A DNA stretch of 6,303 nucleotides, from positions 1 through 6,303 of the forward strand of contig DASQLD010000628.1 of assembly GCA_035630195.1 (NCBI GenBank), written 5' to 3'. Positions within the stretch are counted from its first letter, which is position 1; the number at the start of each line of letters is the position of its first letter. Below, one piece after another: positions 1-6,166 of this stretch. This DNA comes from DASQDN01 sp035630195 (GTDB lineage: Bacteria > Acidobacteriota > Terriglobia > Bryobacterales > Bryobacteraceae). A model generated the notes under the pieces. The model made no database searches. It saw only the letters and a program-made list of their open reading frames with translations, and was not told the DNA's origin. Position numbers and translations under genes: made by a program.

Positions 1-313
1 TAAATTCGAAGATCTGCCCCTGGGGCACTCCTTCTTTCACGGACATTTCCGGAGCCGGATTGTGTGTAGGACCGATGATGAGGTTTCCATTCTCCTTGGG
101 GGACGGGACGGCGCCGTCAGGCAGCTCTTTCGCTTTGACATAACCGGGCGTGTTAGGATCGCGAGTCGGAGGCGGCGTACGCGGGGGTCGGCTCGTGGGT
201 GTCTGGGCATTAGATTGTTGTGCTGGCGTTTGCGCACTCGCCAGATCGACACCTGTTAAGAGAAAGACTCCAGTCATCAAGATAAAAGACGCTCTGCAAG
301 TAAGACGAATCAT
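1..313 (-). CDS. Secreted enterochelin-esterase-like hydrolase, N-terminal part
   Basis: The frame stays open from an ATG at 313 to the window edge, giving the first 104 residues only. Residues 1-28 form a signal peptide: basic start (MIRLTCR), hydrophobic core and an ASA-Q cleavage site. A Pro/Thr/Arg-rich low-complexity linker follows (about 29-55). After it comes a segment containing IIGPTHNPAPEM and GVPQG, which resembles the N-terminal domain preceding the alpha/beta-hydrolase fold in secreted enterochelin esterase-like (Fes/IroE-type) proteins. The catalytic Ser-His-Asp part lies outside the window, so activity cannot be judged, and ester substrates other than siderophores are common in this group. 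A GGAG Shine-Dalgarno sequence sits 9 bases before the ATG and supports the start. The gene lies 95 bases downstream of the MBL gene on the same strand. The family call comes from recalled sequence resemblance, not a search. Confidence 0.72.
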   Translation of the reverse strand, partial: MIRLTCRASFILMTGVFLLTGVDLASAQTPAQQSNAQTPTSRPPRTPPPTRDPNTPGYVKAKELPDGAVPSPKENGNLIIGPTHNPAPEMSVKEGVPQGQIFEF

Positions 314-362
314 TTCGGAATTCTCCAGCGACCCTTTTCGGGGCGCTTTCACTCGGGCCAGC

Positions 363-392
363 GTAACACAGCAATTTCATCAACTGTGTCAC
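363..392 (-). repeat. Inverted repeat / stem-loop between MBL and esterase genes
   Basis: The arms at 363-371 and 384-392 are 9 bases long with one mismatch, which becomes a G-U pair in minus-strand RNA. The loop is 12 bases. It begins 16 bases after the MBL stop codon and ends about 50 bases before the esterase start. It could be a U-less terminator or RNA-stabilising hairpin for the MBL transcript, or an operator for the esterase gene (core ACACAG-12-CTGTGT). No U tract follows. Confidence 0.35.
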
Positions 393-408
393 CCCTTTTC
401 ACCCTAGG

Positions 409-1130
409 TCAAACCTGCACCTTGCGACCTTCAAACAAGTCGCGCATCACTTTCGCCCCATTACGGACCACTGGATCGCCATGGCCCACGCAGAGAATCT
501 CGGCCTGAACCATGTCGCACAGCCTGCCGACCGATTCTCGATTTTCTTTGTTGTCGAGCGTTATTTGAGGCCAACCCAAAGCAGGTTCCGGCCACGTGAC
601 GACAACATCCCAGCAGATCAGTGTTTTCTGCTCGGGCCAGTAGAAAGTCAAGCTTCCAGGTGTATGACCAGGAGCATGCATCACGGTGAGTGGACCGACA
701 TGGTCACCATCCTTGAGATTTTCATCCACTTCGCATGACGGCGGCATACCCAACCCGAGCACGAATGCTACTTGAAGATGGTAGACCTGCAATGGCTTCT
801 TCGGCCACAAAGTCGTGGTTGCCGGAACTTGCACCTTCCGCTTGCCTTGAATAATGTCGGCTTCCCAGTCATGGGAGTAAACGCGGGCGCCCGTAATCTT
901 CTTCAACGCGGCCAGTCCTCCCAGATGAGACTGATGAGCGTGCGTAAGTATGATGCGCTTTATGTCAGGCGGCTCTTTTCCCATCAACTTCAATTCATGG
1001 AGAATGTCGCGGCCATCGTGATCGAGTAACGTGTCGATAAGTGTCAAGCCGTTACCGTCATCAATCAAGAAAGCGCGAACTTCTCCACCACTTTCGTCCC
1101 TAACGAGTGAAGCCCTTGCGCAATGCGCAT
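409..1130 (-). CDS. Metallo-beta-lactamase-fold hydrolase, start out of frame
   Basis: This is a probable zinc hydrolase of the MBL superfamily, cytoplasmic (no signal peptide); substrate unknown. The main open frame runs from a GTG at 1179 (256 residues; numbering below is from there). It shows LTHAHQSHLGG (H80, H82, S84, H85), HAPGHTPGS (H172), CWDVVV (D191) and VGHGDP (H233), the ordered metal-ligand motifs of the fold. The usual Asp of HxHxDH is Ser84. The first 30 residues from the GTG do not resemble an MBL N-terminus and that GTG has no Shine-Dalgarno. Instead, an ATG at 1130 in another frame, behind AGGAGG, encodes MRIAQGLHSLGT, a typical family start, but stops at 1065. One extra base near 1087-1100 would join it to GGEVRAFLIDDGNG and give about 240 residues. 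The feature is therefore drawn from 1130. It may be a genuine 1-base deletion or an assembly error. Confidence 0.82.
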
Positions 1131-1134
1131 CGTT

Positions 1135-1140
1135 CCTCCT
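1135..1140 (-). promoter_or_regulatory. Shine-Dalgarno AGGAGG for the ATG at 1130
   Basis: A perfect AGGAGG lies 4 bases before the ATG at 1130. It is among the best ribosome-binding sequences in the window. It serves a frame that closes after 21 codons (stop at 1065-1067), while the GTG at 1179 that opens the long MBL frame has nothing comparable. It therefore decides that translation starts at 1130 and exposes the frame break. Confidence 0.6.
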
Positions 1141-1288
1141 GGGTCTGAAGTAGACTAGCGGTGGGCGTATCAAAGTCACTATCGACTATTGGCATAAGAT
1201 CAACTCAACACTGCCGCAGCCGAGCAAACCGGCGCAAGAGGTCCGTCCGATTGCCGTAATCACAAGCAATGCTGTCCTCCCCTTGGGT

Positions 1289-1314
1289 GGCGACTTCGAA
1301 AGATATAAGTCGCC
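1289..1314 (-). terminator. Stem-loop after the cytochrome gene, no U tract
   Basis: There is a perfect 8-base-pair inverted repeat (GGCGACTT at 1289-1296, AAGTCGCC at 1307-1314) with a 10-base loop. It lies 24 bases downstream of the cytochrome stop at 1339. In the minus direction it is followed by ACCCAAGGGG, not by U residues, so it is not a classical intrinsic terminator. It could aid termination, protect the 3' end of the mRNA, or bind a regulator. The rest of the 1131-1338 gap shows no clear promoter or gene. Confidence 0.4.
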
Positions 1315-1338
1315 GCTAAGACAGAATGGCCGACGTTC

Positions 1339-2427
1339 TTACCGCACAACTCGAAACAGAATCGCTAAGTCTGGTTGAAATACAGATGCTTCCCTGCTGG
1401 TACATCGCATCCGCGCGAAATACCATCCCGTTTTCAATGAAGGCGCGGAACCGAGTTTCCACGTCGTCTCGAGAATTTTCCGTGCTGGCAGATCCTTGTC
1501 GGACCAGAGAAACAGCGCCGATCCGCCGCCCTCAGGTTTGACTGTCAACATAAGATCGGACGCCGCCCGCAACACGTACTGGAATCGTATGTTCTGGTGA
1601 GGGGGATTCTGCGGCTGAGGCACGGTTCGAAAGTCTTTCTGTTTCAGAAGCTCATCATCGGGTGTTTGCTTTGCCTCCAGGAGAAAAATTACCCCATCAA
1701 GCCCGCTTTCGTCCTTGTCTAGCTCCTCCTGAGTAAGGTCCGCAGTCGCCGCTGCCCAGCCGTTTGACACGTACAAAGCGACTGCTACCGAGCCTGGCAA
1801 CTTTAGGGCGGCAACCGGAACCTCGATCTTCCACTGGTTCCATCGACCGTTCAAATCCTTTGCATGTTGTGGCCACTCATAGGCCACGACCTTGCCAGTG
1901 GCTTCATCGATAACTTTCACGCGCAGACCGATGTTCTGGAGATCCTTAGGCGCCCGGCAACTCAGCCAAAACGAATGGTTCTGTTTATCCACGGAAATTC
2001 CATCCATCACGATGACATGTTCCTTAGAAGTTGTCCGGTCGGGTCGCGCTCCGTTGTCAATCCATCGACGAATGAGTTCTATCCTTTCCTTTCTTAGAGG
2101 CTCTCGGCCTAATGGCATGCGGGGCTGTTTGCGTCCTTCGATGAATTGAACAAACGGACTGTTCTCGGCGTCGCCCGGCACGATTGCACGCTGAAAATTC
2201 CCGTTGCGGAAAGGTCCGTCCATAAGTCCGCCGTAGGTGCCCATGTAATAGCCGGCTTTGCTGCCGTGATTCTCCCAGCCGTGACACCATTCGCACTGTG
2301 ACGGAAGGATGTTCGCAATATCGCTGAATGTTGCGGGTTTCATCTCTCGTGAACCACTGGTCTGCGACAGCAGGATGTAAGGAATGGCTAGCGCGACAAT
2401 CACGAGAGCGGAACGAAGGGTGGTCAC
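1339..2427 (-). CDS. Membrane-anchored mono-haem c-type cytochrome domain protein
   Basis: This 362-residue protein has a single N-terminal hydrophobic segment (about 6-22), either an uncleaved anchor or a signal peptide, which places the rest in the periplasm. A haem-attachment motif CEWCH (C45, C48, H49) follows. RMPLG (M104) lies about 55 residues later as a candidate axial Met, just before a helix reading ELIRRWIDNGA. That pattern matches the small cytochrome domains (PSCyt1-like) found in Planctomycetota and Acidobacteriota. Residues from about 130 on are beta-rich and not recognised. An electron-transfer or redox-sensing role is inferred from the haem motif. The frame stays open upstream to a TTG at 2460, but that start lacks a Shine-Dalgarno and overlaps the preceding gene. 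The GTG at 2427 has GGAG 10 bases before it and starts 7 bases after the upstream stop, implying co-transcription with 2435-3598. Confidence 0.78.
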   Translation of the reverse strand: MTTLRSALVIVALAIPYILLSQTSGSREMKPATFSDIANILPSQCEWCHGWENHGSKAGYYMGTYGGLMDGPFRNGNFQRAIVPGDAENSPFVQFIEGRKQPRMPLGREPLRKERIELIRRWIDNGARPDRTTSKEHVIVMDGISVDKQNHSFWLSCRAPKDLQNIGLRVKVIDEATGKVVAYEWPQHAKDLNGRWNQWKIEVPVAALKLPGSVAVALYVSNGWAAATADLTQEELDKDESGLDGVIFLLEAKQTPDDELLKQKDFRTVPQPQNPPHQNIRFQYVLRAASDLMLTVKPEGGGSALFLWSDKDLPARKILETTWKLGSAPSLKTGWYFARMRCTSREASVFQPDLAILFRVVR

Positions 2428-2434
2428 GATGGAA

Positions 2435-3598
2435 CTACTCCGGAAGAAGAATCTTCGCAATTATATCGACAGCACGATTGAACAGCACACCCCATGCGAA
2501 TACGAGCAGCAGGGCTGCCCCACCGTAGACCCCGCGTCGAGCGGGATCGGCCGCAATCAGGTCCGCCGCGCGGCTAGGCAATACCTCACGCCCATCCTGA
2601 CGAAGCGATGTAACCGTTCCTCTGCCAGTAACTCCGATCGTAGCGGCGAAATCAACGCCTCCCCCCGAACCAGCATGGATGGCAATCCATGAGAAGTTGC
2701 GTCCGGTGACGAATTCGAGCAACGAAGGATGCACCGTATTCATGTCGGGCTCTTTCACGCCCCTTAGCATCACAGAAGACGCCCTAAAGTCCTTCAGGGT
2801 CACTTGGCGTGATTGATCGACGCGTATCGAGCCACCATCCTGCAGGTACGAGAATGCAGTCGAGGGAAGTTCGATACTGCATTCTTCAGAGCAAACGGAC
2901 TCCATCGTCACCATAACATCTTCGTTCGATAAGACGAGGGAAGGGCTGGATGGCGCTGTTAACGACCAGGAAATCGGCGGGCGTATCGTTACGCGATTCG
3001 CTTCGACGATATCAATGCTGTCGCTCTGCAACGACAGCCTGACACGATCGCGTTCCGGAGGAACGTGCTTTAACGATAGCGACTTCGATGTCTGGATCAA
3101 CCCTGCGGAAACCACAGTGTTCTTAGGAATTAGGACGCGGAAGGGGCCGCGTCTCCCGACAGGTCGCAGCGTTACCGATGCCGGTGGTTGGCCCATCGAA
3201 CCGGTGATAGACAGCTCGCCGGAGAAGGCTTTGGCTAGGGACAACCTGGGATCTCGCAGTTGTAGCGATGACACGCGACTGAATTTCATGTCGATGCCGC
3301 GCAGATGAATGCTGTTGACCTTTCCCAAATCCAGATCTACCGCTTGGGGCAAATGGAATGTTGACAACTCACCTTTGATATAGATTTCGCGCTCTGCGGG
3401 TGAGCTTAATAGGACGATCGTGACTGCCGCTATCATGAGAAGCGCAACGATCGCAACGAGAGCTCTATCACTGGCCGGCGTCCGCCACGCAAAAGCGAGT
3501 GGACCCGCTCGCTTGCCACTGATCATCTCGGAGGACGTGAGTTCGAGAGCCGATTGGGGCGGCGGCTCAGGCGGCTGAGAATCCGTCTGCGGTGGCAT
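2435..3598 (-). CDS. Two-helix membrane protein with periplasmic beta-rich domain, unknown function
   Basis: I do not recognise this 387-residue protein. A Pro/Gln-rich cytoplasmic tail (residues 1-18) and a basic segment lead to a transmembrane helix at about 46-65. Residues 66-355 would be periplasmic, dominated by short alternating hydrophobic strands (for example VDLDLGKVNSIHLRG and RLSLQSDSIDIVEA), as in beta-sandwich or beta-helical folds, with a close cysteine pair (C236, C240). A second helix at about 357-374 returns the chain to the cytoplasm and the protein ends 13 residues later. No catalytic motif is visible. The ATG at 3598 has GGAG 8 bases upstream. The stop lies 7 bases before the preferred cytochrome start, so the two are probably translated from one mRNA. 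It may scaffold or anchor the cytochrome protein in the membrane; this is inference from context. Confidence 0.72.
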   Translation of the reverse strand: MPPQTDSQPPEPPPQSALELTSSEMISGKRAGPLAFAWRTPASDRALVAIVALLMIAAVTIVLLSSPAEREIYIKGELSTFHLPQAVDLDLGKVNSIHLRGIDMKFSRVSSLQLRDPRLSLAKAFSGELSITGSMGQPPASVTLRPVGRRGPFRVLIPKNTVVSAGLIQTSKSLSLKHVPPERDRVRLSLQSDSIDIVEANRVTIRPPISWSLTAPSSPSLVLSNEDVMVTMESVCSEECSIELPSTAFSYLQDGGSIRVDQSRQVTLKDFRASSVMLRGVKEPDMNTVHPSLLEFVTGRNFSWIAIHAGSGGGVDFAATIGVTGRGTVTSLRQDGREVLPSRAADLIAADPARRGVYGGAALLLVFAWGVLFNRAVDIIAKILLPE

Positions 3599-3678
3599 GC
3601 GCTCGACTCCAGCTATCTTAGCTCTTACCTGTGGGCACTCTTCGAAAGGCTAGAGTACTGTGATGTATCGTGATGCTT

Positions 3679-3702
3679 AAGACCACATCAAGGTGTGGAC
3701 TT
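3679..3702 (-). terminator. Weak stem-loop after the PLC-domain gene
   Basis: The arms AAG-A-CCACA (3679-3687) and TGTGG-A-CTT (3694-3702) pair over 8 positions with one internal U-U mismatch in minus-strand RNA and a 6-base loop. It starts 11 bases after the stop at 3714. No U tract follows. It could partly separate this gene from 2435-3598. The 115-base gap (3599-3713) otherwise holds only the downstream gene's Shine-Dalgarno and a poor promoter-like match. Confidence 0.25.
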
Positions 3703-3713
3703 TCTTCGGCTCC

Positions 3714-5885
3714 TCAACGAGCCGGCACAGGATCACGTAAAGGTAAGCTATTAACCCGGTCAACCACACGCAGCAGATCGCCTGTGCGATAAAAATCGAC
3801 AGCAATAATGTTGGGCATGTGGAATCGTTCTTGTGTGCAGAGGGTGGCTCTCTGTGACAGTGCCGCAAAGGAATTCACGATCGCCGCGTTCGAGGGTTTC
3901 GGCGCGGGAGTTGTGTCAATCCAATTGTTCATAAGGAATAGCGAACCTAAGTCGCCGCCTCGGTTCGTAGTGCAAGTGAACTCTTCAGGTTTATGGAATG
4001 TGTAGGGTGTCTCTCTGATCGATTCGAAAGCGGGCCGAAGCCATCCGACACCTGGACGGCCCGATTCGATGAAAACAATGACACGGCGTCCCGATGTAAT
4101 CAAATCGCGCAGCGTCGGCCATCTCGGCTGCCCCGGCCCTTGATACACGAAGTCAGTGACACCGCTTTCGTCAAACGCTCGTGCAATCTCGGCTGGAGCC
4201 GCGTAGTCCTCGATGATCATAAGTAAAACATCATCAGGGTGGCTGACCAGAAAGCCACGAATTTGGGTCAACAAGGGTGTGAGCGTATATGCGCCCAGCT
4301 CGCAAAACCCATGGCAGAGATAGAGCGACGGATTCCCCTCATCGACACCGACCAGCCGGTTGCGAATGCGCAGCGCCGCATTGTAGCCATCTTGACCGAC
4401 CGCCGCAATGATCTTCTCGGCGCTGGGTTCTGTACTCATGTCCGTTTTTATTCGGGCGCCTCCAGCAAATCCCCTGTGCACATCGAAGAGAAGCGCCCGG
4501 ATCCCATCTGTGAGTTGCTGCGGAATAGCTGCCTCCTGATGCGGAAACATCCAACCCGGGATGCTCTGATTCGACATTGCGTTGTGTGTTCCAGCGAATG
4601 CTACCTCGTCAACTTTTCGATCGCAAAGGTCTGCGGATCCATTGCACGTAAGTGTTGCAGCCTCTGGCGCCACCGCAATCGCCGCATCTTTCCGAATGAT
4701 CCAGAAGGCGCCGAGAATTGGGACAAGAGCGATTGCGGCAATGAACGGTAATGCTGGCGATTGCTCACTCGAAATATCAGTCTCAGAGGATCCGCGTTTG
4801 GGCGCTTCGCGTACCACCCGGAACACCTCGCGCACGCCGACATAGGCGCTCAAAATTCCCGTCAGAATGATGGCGCCCCTTAGGACCTCAAGCGGATAAA
4901 TCGCAGCAAGCAGGCCAATCACCAGCAGAAGTAATCCCCACGCCAGACGGTAGCTCGGAAACGCCGGCGGCGTGATTAGACGATATATCGCGTTTCGGGC
5001 GGTACCAAGCGGATCTACTCGTTCTAATTGCGAAGAAGCGCCGGCGGCAACAAGGATGCCCAGGCCGCAGAAAAACCACGCCCATGAGTTCAGATCCCCA
5101 AAAAAAGCGTGAATGAGGCCGCGAACCAAATCTCGCTCAGTCGCGCTACTTATTGCAGCGGCAGCAATCTTGGCGGCGGGAATCAACATCGCAAGGATGA
5201 CTCCTGCCCCGATGATTTCCTTACCCATCCAAACGAGACCGCGTTGCCGGTCCGAAGTCGCCCAAAGCCCAACTAGCAGCAGGGCGGCCCCACAAGGAAA
5301 CAACAGTTTCCAGAGCCATTGCGATCTGCGGCCGAGACGCCAAACATCCACGAGCAATTGAGAAGACTTGTTCTCACCGAGCGAAGCGATGGCTGTTTGG
5401 ATCTGTTTCGGAATTTTGCCAGCGAGTTCCGGACTTGTTTGAGAAAGAGCGCTATGGACAAGAATCTGCAGATCCGGAATGGAGAGAACCAAACGCTGAC
5501 CACCCTCAGAAAAAGCGGCTCTGTGAGCTTGTTGCGCGGCAGTCCCGGCGAGTGCCCGAAACGGTCGTGCAGAAACCAGGCTGCTCGCAGTCGCCTGAAT
5601 GAATGGACGTATCGCGATCAGGTTCGGCCGGCTCTTGATGATTGAGTCGGTGATTGTTTGCGATGCATAGTTTGCCACGCCGGGATCGAACAGACTTTCG
5701 GAAACCCGAATCCCAAACGCATGCGCATCGAACAAATTGCGCGAGGCGACGTACAGTATAGAACCGGCCGCAAGACACAAAACACCTAACGCGCTGCACA
5801 GACGACCAATCACTCGATGGCGAAAAATCGTACTGGACCTCATGAGTGCGGACTCGGCCGAGTTTGCTGCACGATTGTTCAGCAT
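3714..5885 (-). CDS. Seven-helix membrane protein with C-terminal PI-PLC-like phosphodiesterase domain
   Basis: From the ATG at 5885 this is 723 residues. Hydrophobic helices lie at about 27-47, 194-210, 224-245, 268-284, 314-330, 335-353 and 380-398. Basic loops (for example REVFRVVREAPKRG) fall on the side predicted as cytoplasmic, which puts the helical segment 48-190 and the C-terminal domain outside. The domain from about 425 to 705 has PLC-like TIM-barrel landmarks: AGTHNAMS (H434, N435), ALLFDVHRG (D468), LCHGFC (H525) and a closing VDFYRTGDL. Two His in this arrangement are the acid/base pair of PI-PLC-type enzymes, which cleave phosphodiester headgroups of phosphoinositide-like lipids; substrate unknown. 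C414/C421, C524/C528 and C638/C683 would suit disulfides outside the cell membrane. The frame is open to a TTG at 5942; ATGs at 5885 and 5843 are more likely because 5942 nearly abuts the divergent antitoxin. None has a strong Shine-Dalgarno. Confidence 0.8.
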   Translation of the reverse strand: MLNNRAANSAESALMRSSTIFRHRVIGRLCSALGVLCLAAGSILYVASRNLFDAHAFGIRVSESLFDPGVANYASQTITDSIIKSRPNLIAIRPFIQATASSLVSARPFRALAGTAAQQAHRAAFSEGGQRLVLSIPDLQILVHSALSQTSPELAGKIPKQIQTAIASLGENKSSQLLVDVWRLGRRSQWLWKLLFPCGAALLLVGLWATSDRQRGLVWMGKEIIGAGVILAMLIPAAKIAAAAISSATERDLVRGLIHAFFGDLNSWAWFFCGLGILVAAGASSQLERVDPLGTARNAIYRLITPPAFPSYRLAWGLLLLVIGLLAAIYPLEVLRGAIILTGILSAYVGVREVFRVVREAPKRGSSETDISSEQSPALPFIAAIALVPILGAFWIIRKDAAIAVAPEAATLTCNGSADLCDRKVDEVAFAGTHNAMSNQSIPGWMFPHQEAAIPQQLTDGIRALLFDVHRGFAGGARIKTDMSTEPSAEKIIAAVGQDGYNAALRIRNRLVGVDEGNPSLYLCHGFCELGAYTLTPLLTQIRGFLVSHPDDVLLMIIEDYAAPAEIARAFDESGVTDFVYQGPGQPRWPTLRDLITSGRRVIVFIESGRPGVGWLRPAFESIRETPYTFHKPEEFTCTTNRGGDLGSLFLMNNWIDTTPAPKPSNAAIVNSFAALSQRATLCTQERFHMPNIIAVDFYRTGDLLRVVDRVNSLPLRDPVPAR

Positions 5886-5923
5886 ATCCAATCCCGGCTT
5901 GAAACCGGCGGACGCCGAGCGAC

Positions 5924-5940
5924 GTGACACAATATGCCAC
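5924..5940. promoter_or_regulatory. Candidate operator upstream of the antitoxin gene
   Basis: This is an imperfect 17-base palindrome, GTGACACAATATGCCAC, with 6 of 8 position pairs symmetric about the centre. It ends 37 bases before the antitoxin ATG. Ribbon-helix-helix antitoxins of the ParD type usually repress their own promoters by binding such palindromes. GTGACA at its left end is also a fair -35 match, though the following -10 is poor. A GTTAAC palindrome lies just after it at 5946-5951. If functional, it could also affect the divergent membrane-protein gene. Confidence 0.3.
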
Positions 5941-5977
5941 AATCTGTTAACGGCCCTCGCTCAGGAGATCCCACTTT

Positions 5978-6166
5978 ATGCCACGACCAACGATGAATGT
6001 ATCCTTAACTCCGGAATTGGAAAAGCTGGTGATCCAGAAAGTTGCGAGCGGCATGTATCAGACGGCGAGCGAAGTAATGCGGGAGGCTCTTCGATTGCTG
6101 AAATATCGAGACGAAGAACGCGCAGCCACGTCTTCTGGGACGCGCAAGAAAGGCAACGATCGATGA
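5978..6166 (+). CDS. ParD-like ribbon-helix-helix antitoxin, short
   Basis: This 62-residue protein opens with the ParD-type pattern: a strand MNVSLT (6-11), helix A from PELEKLVIQKVASG (12-25), the YQTASEVMREALRLL helix B (27-41), then a charged tail. Ribbon-helix-helix dimers insert the strand in the DNA major groove, and the tail normally wraps a ParE-type toxin. Family members are often about 80-90 residues, so this tail (RDEERAATSSGTRKKGNDR) is short and may not hold a complete toxin-binding segment. AGGAG ends 10 bases before the ATG and supports the start. The stop overlaps the next start as ATGA, implying translational coupling. The next gene does not look like ParE from its first 47 residues. 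Autoregulation is plausible through the palindrome at 5924-5940. It may be a solitary regulator rather than half of a toxin-antitoxin pair. Confidence 0.8.
   Translation: MPRPTMNVSLTPELEKLVIQKVASGMYQTASEVMREALRLLKYRDEERAATSSGTRKKGNDR

Noticed and set aside
62..259. Plus-strand frames over the esterase start
   Set aside because: They are antisense to a signal peptide plus linker with a good ribosome-binding site, and their Arg-rich composition is typical of a shadow.
1087..1100. Programmed -1 ribosomal frameshifting as the explanation of the MBL frame break
   Set aside because: No X-XXY-YYZ slippery heptamer or obvious downstream pseudoknot is visible; a one-base deletion or sequence error is simpler.
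1186..1282. A 25-codon frame from a GTG at 1263 behind GGGGAGG in the cytochrome-MBL gap
   Set aside because: The spacing of about 12 bases is long, the product (MITAIGRTSC...) has no features, and one such match is expected by chance.
3664..3691. Promoter-like TTGATG-16-GATACA on the minus strand before the 3598 gene
   Set aside because: The -10 element matches only 3 of 6 positions and the -35 overlaps the stem-loop at 3679-3702; not strong enough to annotate.
3677..3868. A 63-residue hydrophobic minus-strand frame overlapping the end of the PLC gene
   Set aside because: It overlaps conserved PLC C-terminal sequence in another frame and has no good ribosome-binding site; it looks like a small membrane protein only by accident of frame.
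4239..4751. A 170-codon open frame on the plus strand inside the PLC-domain gene
   Set aside because: It is antisense to a well-supported coding region, has no recognisable domain, and its composition is what an opposite-strand shadow would give.
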